From positions 1-14,141 of the forward strand of contig JAIRLL010000017.1 of assembly GCA_031259505.1 (NCBI GenBank): a stretch of DNA of 14,141 nucleotides, written 5' to 3'. Below are positions 13,715 to 14,141 of the stretch, piece after piece. This stretch comes from Tannerella sp. (GTDB lineage Bacteria > Bacteroidota > Bacteroidia > Bacteroidales > Tannerellaceae). Every line of letters begins with the position of its first letter. Position 1 is the first letter of the stretch. The position numbers and the translations under genes were made by a program. The notes beneath the pieces were generated by a model. It was not told where the DNA came from. It worked only from the letters and a program-made list of their open reading frames with translations, and made no database searches.

Positions 13715-13744
13715 CAAAATTAATACCTTTTTTATTACTGCAAA
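13715..13744 (-). promoter_or_regulatory. promoter of the candidate small RNA
   Basis: The minus strand has TTTG (13744-13741), an 18-base spacer and TAATTTTG followed by C (13722-13715). The spacer is one to two bases short of the usual 19-21 but the -7 box is a full match. Transcription would start near 13708 and run towards pcrA. Confidence 0.5.
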
Positions 13745-13868
13745 ACATTATCTCAAAAAAAATAATTTTCAGGCATCAAAAAATATAACATGTATATGTT
13801 TTCTCAAATTTTATTGAACGAATTATCAACCGTTTAATAAAAAAATATTCCGGCGCGAAAAAAATGCG

Positions 13869-13876
13869 TACTTTTG
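13869..13876 (+). promoter_or_regulatory. -7 element of mltG
   Basis: TACTTTTG followed by C (13869-13876) fits TAnnTTTG and lies 28 bases before the mltG ATG. No TTTG occurs at the expected -33 position, so the promoter call rests on the -7 box and its placement. Confidence 0.5.
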
Positions 13877-13903
13877 CAGGTGCATACAAAAATGAAGTAA
13901 GTA

Positions 13904-14141
13904 ATGAATAAAATGAATTTCGGAAGACGTTCTGCCGTATATATCCTCGCTGTCCTGCTGGCGGTGTTTTTTGTTGTATTTGCCGGCGCCTACCTGCTTG
14001 TCGCACCCAATTTCGTTCCCGAGAAGACATACTACATATATATATATCCGGACAGTCGCTTCGACAGGCTGTGTCGCGAACTCGAAGATTCCGCCCGCTG
14101 CCGCCACATCCGGTCGTTTATAAAAATTGCCGGGTACCTGA
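13904..14141 (+). CDS. mltG: endolytic transglycosylase MltG (5' part, cut by window end)
   Basis: An open frame from ATG 13904 runs off the window after 79 codons. Residues 9-33 form a single N-terminal membrane anchor (RSAVYILAVLLAVFFVVFAG onward), then APNFVPEKTYYIYIYPDSRFDRLCREL (34-60) and the start of SFIKIAGYL (71-79). This is the pattern of Bacteroidales MltG/YceG proteins: a short cytoplasmic start, one helix, then a LysM-like YIYI...D segment. MltG cleaves nascent peptidoglycan strands in the periplasm and limits glycan length. The catalytic part (with the conserved Glu) lies beyond the window, so activity cannot be judged. A second in-frame ATG at 13913 is possible. The gene is divergent from pcrA. 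Confidence 0.8.
   Translation, partial: MNKMNFGRRSAVYILAVLLAVFFVVFAGAYLLVAPNFVPEKTYYIYIYPDSRFDRLCRELEDSARCRHIRSFIKIAGYL

Noticed and set aside
13635..13817. 60-codon plus-strand frame between pcrA and mltG
   Set aside because: AT-rich with no ribosome site or promoter in its direction, and antisense to the candidate small RNA and its promoter.

Overview
The window looks like chromosomal DNA of a Bacteroidota bacterium, most likely order Bacteroidales. The evidence is: repeated promoters of the phylum-specific form TTTG-N19/20-TAnnTTTG; a cargo protein with a type IX secretion (T9SS) C-terminal sorting domain, as in Porphyromonas/Tannerella/Parabacteroides relatives; an nspC polyamine gene; a Bacteroidales-type branching enzyme of about 670 aa; and scarce Shine-Dalgarno sites. 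I cannot name the genus. No insertion sequence, prophage, CRISPR array or rRNA is visible.

Layout. 1-2130: a secreted esterase with a T9SS domain, then a GNAT acetyltransferase (both +). 2129-3420: tRNA-Arg(TCT) and an XRE-type regulator (both -), followed by 670 bp of AT-rich, gene-free DNA with short palindromes. 3421-5601: holA (DNA polymerase III delta, -) divergent from a small PD-(D/E)XK / HsdR_N protein (+), then a Pat/MnaT-like acetyltransferase (+). 5602-6070: no long ORF, but a complete promoter, two very short ORFs and a terminator, which I read as a small-RNA or small-protein unit. 6071-9687 (-): an operon glgB - manA - membrane methyltransferase. 10042-13483 (-): an operon pcrA/uvrD - nspC. 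13502-13903: a gene-free divergent region with a second promoter-plus-terminator unit on the minus strand. 13904-end (+): the 5' part of mltG, cut by the window edge.

How it fits together. Most genes are housekeeping: replication and repair (holA, pcrA), glycogen and sugar phosphate metabolism (glgB, manA), polyamine synthesis (nspC) and peptidoglycan processing (mltG). The most interesting material is non-coding. Two stretches (5645-6028 + and 13744-13521 -) each carry a Bacteroidota promoter and a strong hairpin whose G-U pairs make it stable only as RNA from that strand. The pcrA-side unit could be a free small RNA of about 190 nt or a transcription-attenuating leader of the pcrA-nspC operon. 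The other encodes two possible peptides of 20 and 33 residues. The AT-rich region beside the XRE regulator holds palindromes next to its promoter that could be operators. None of these RNAs matched a family I could name from sequence alone.
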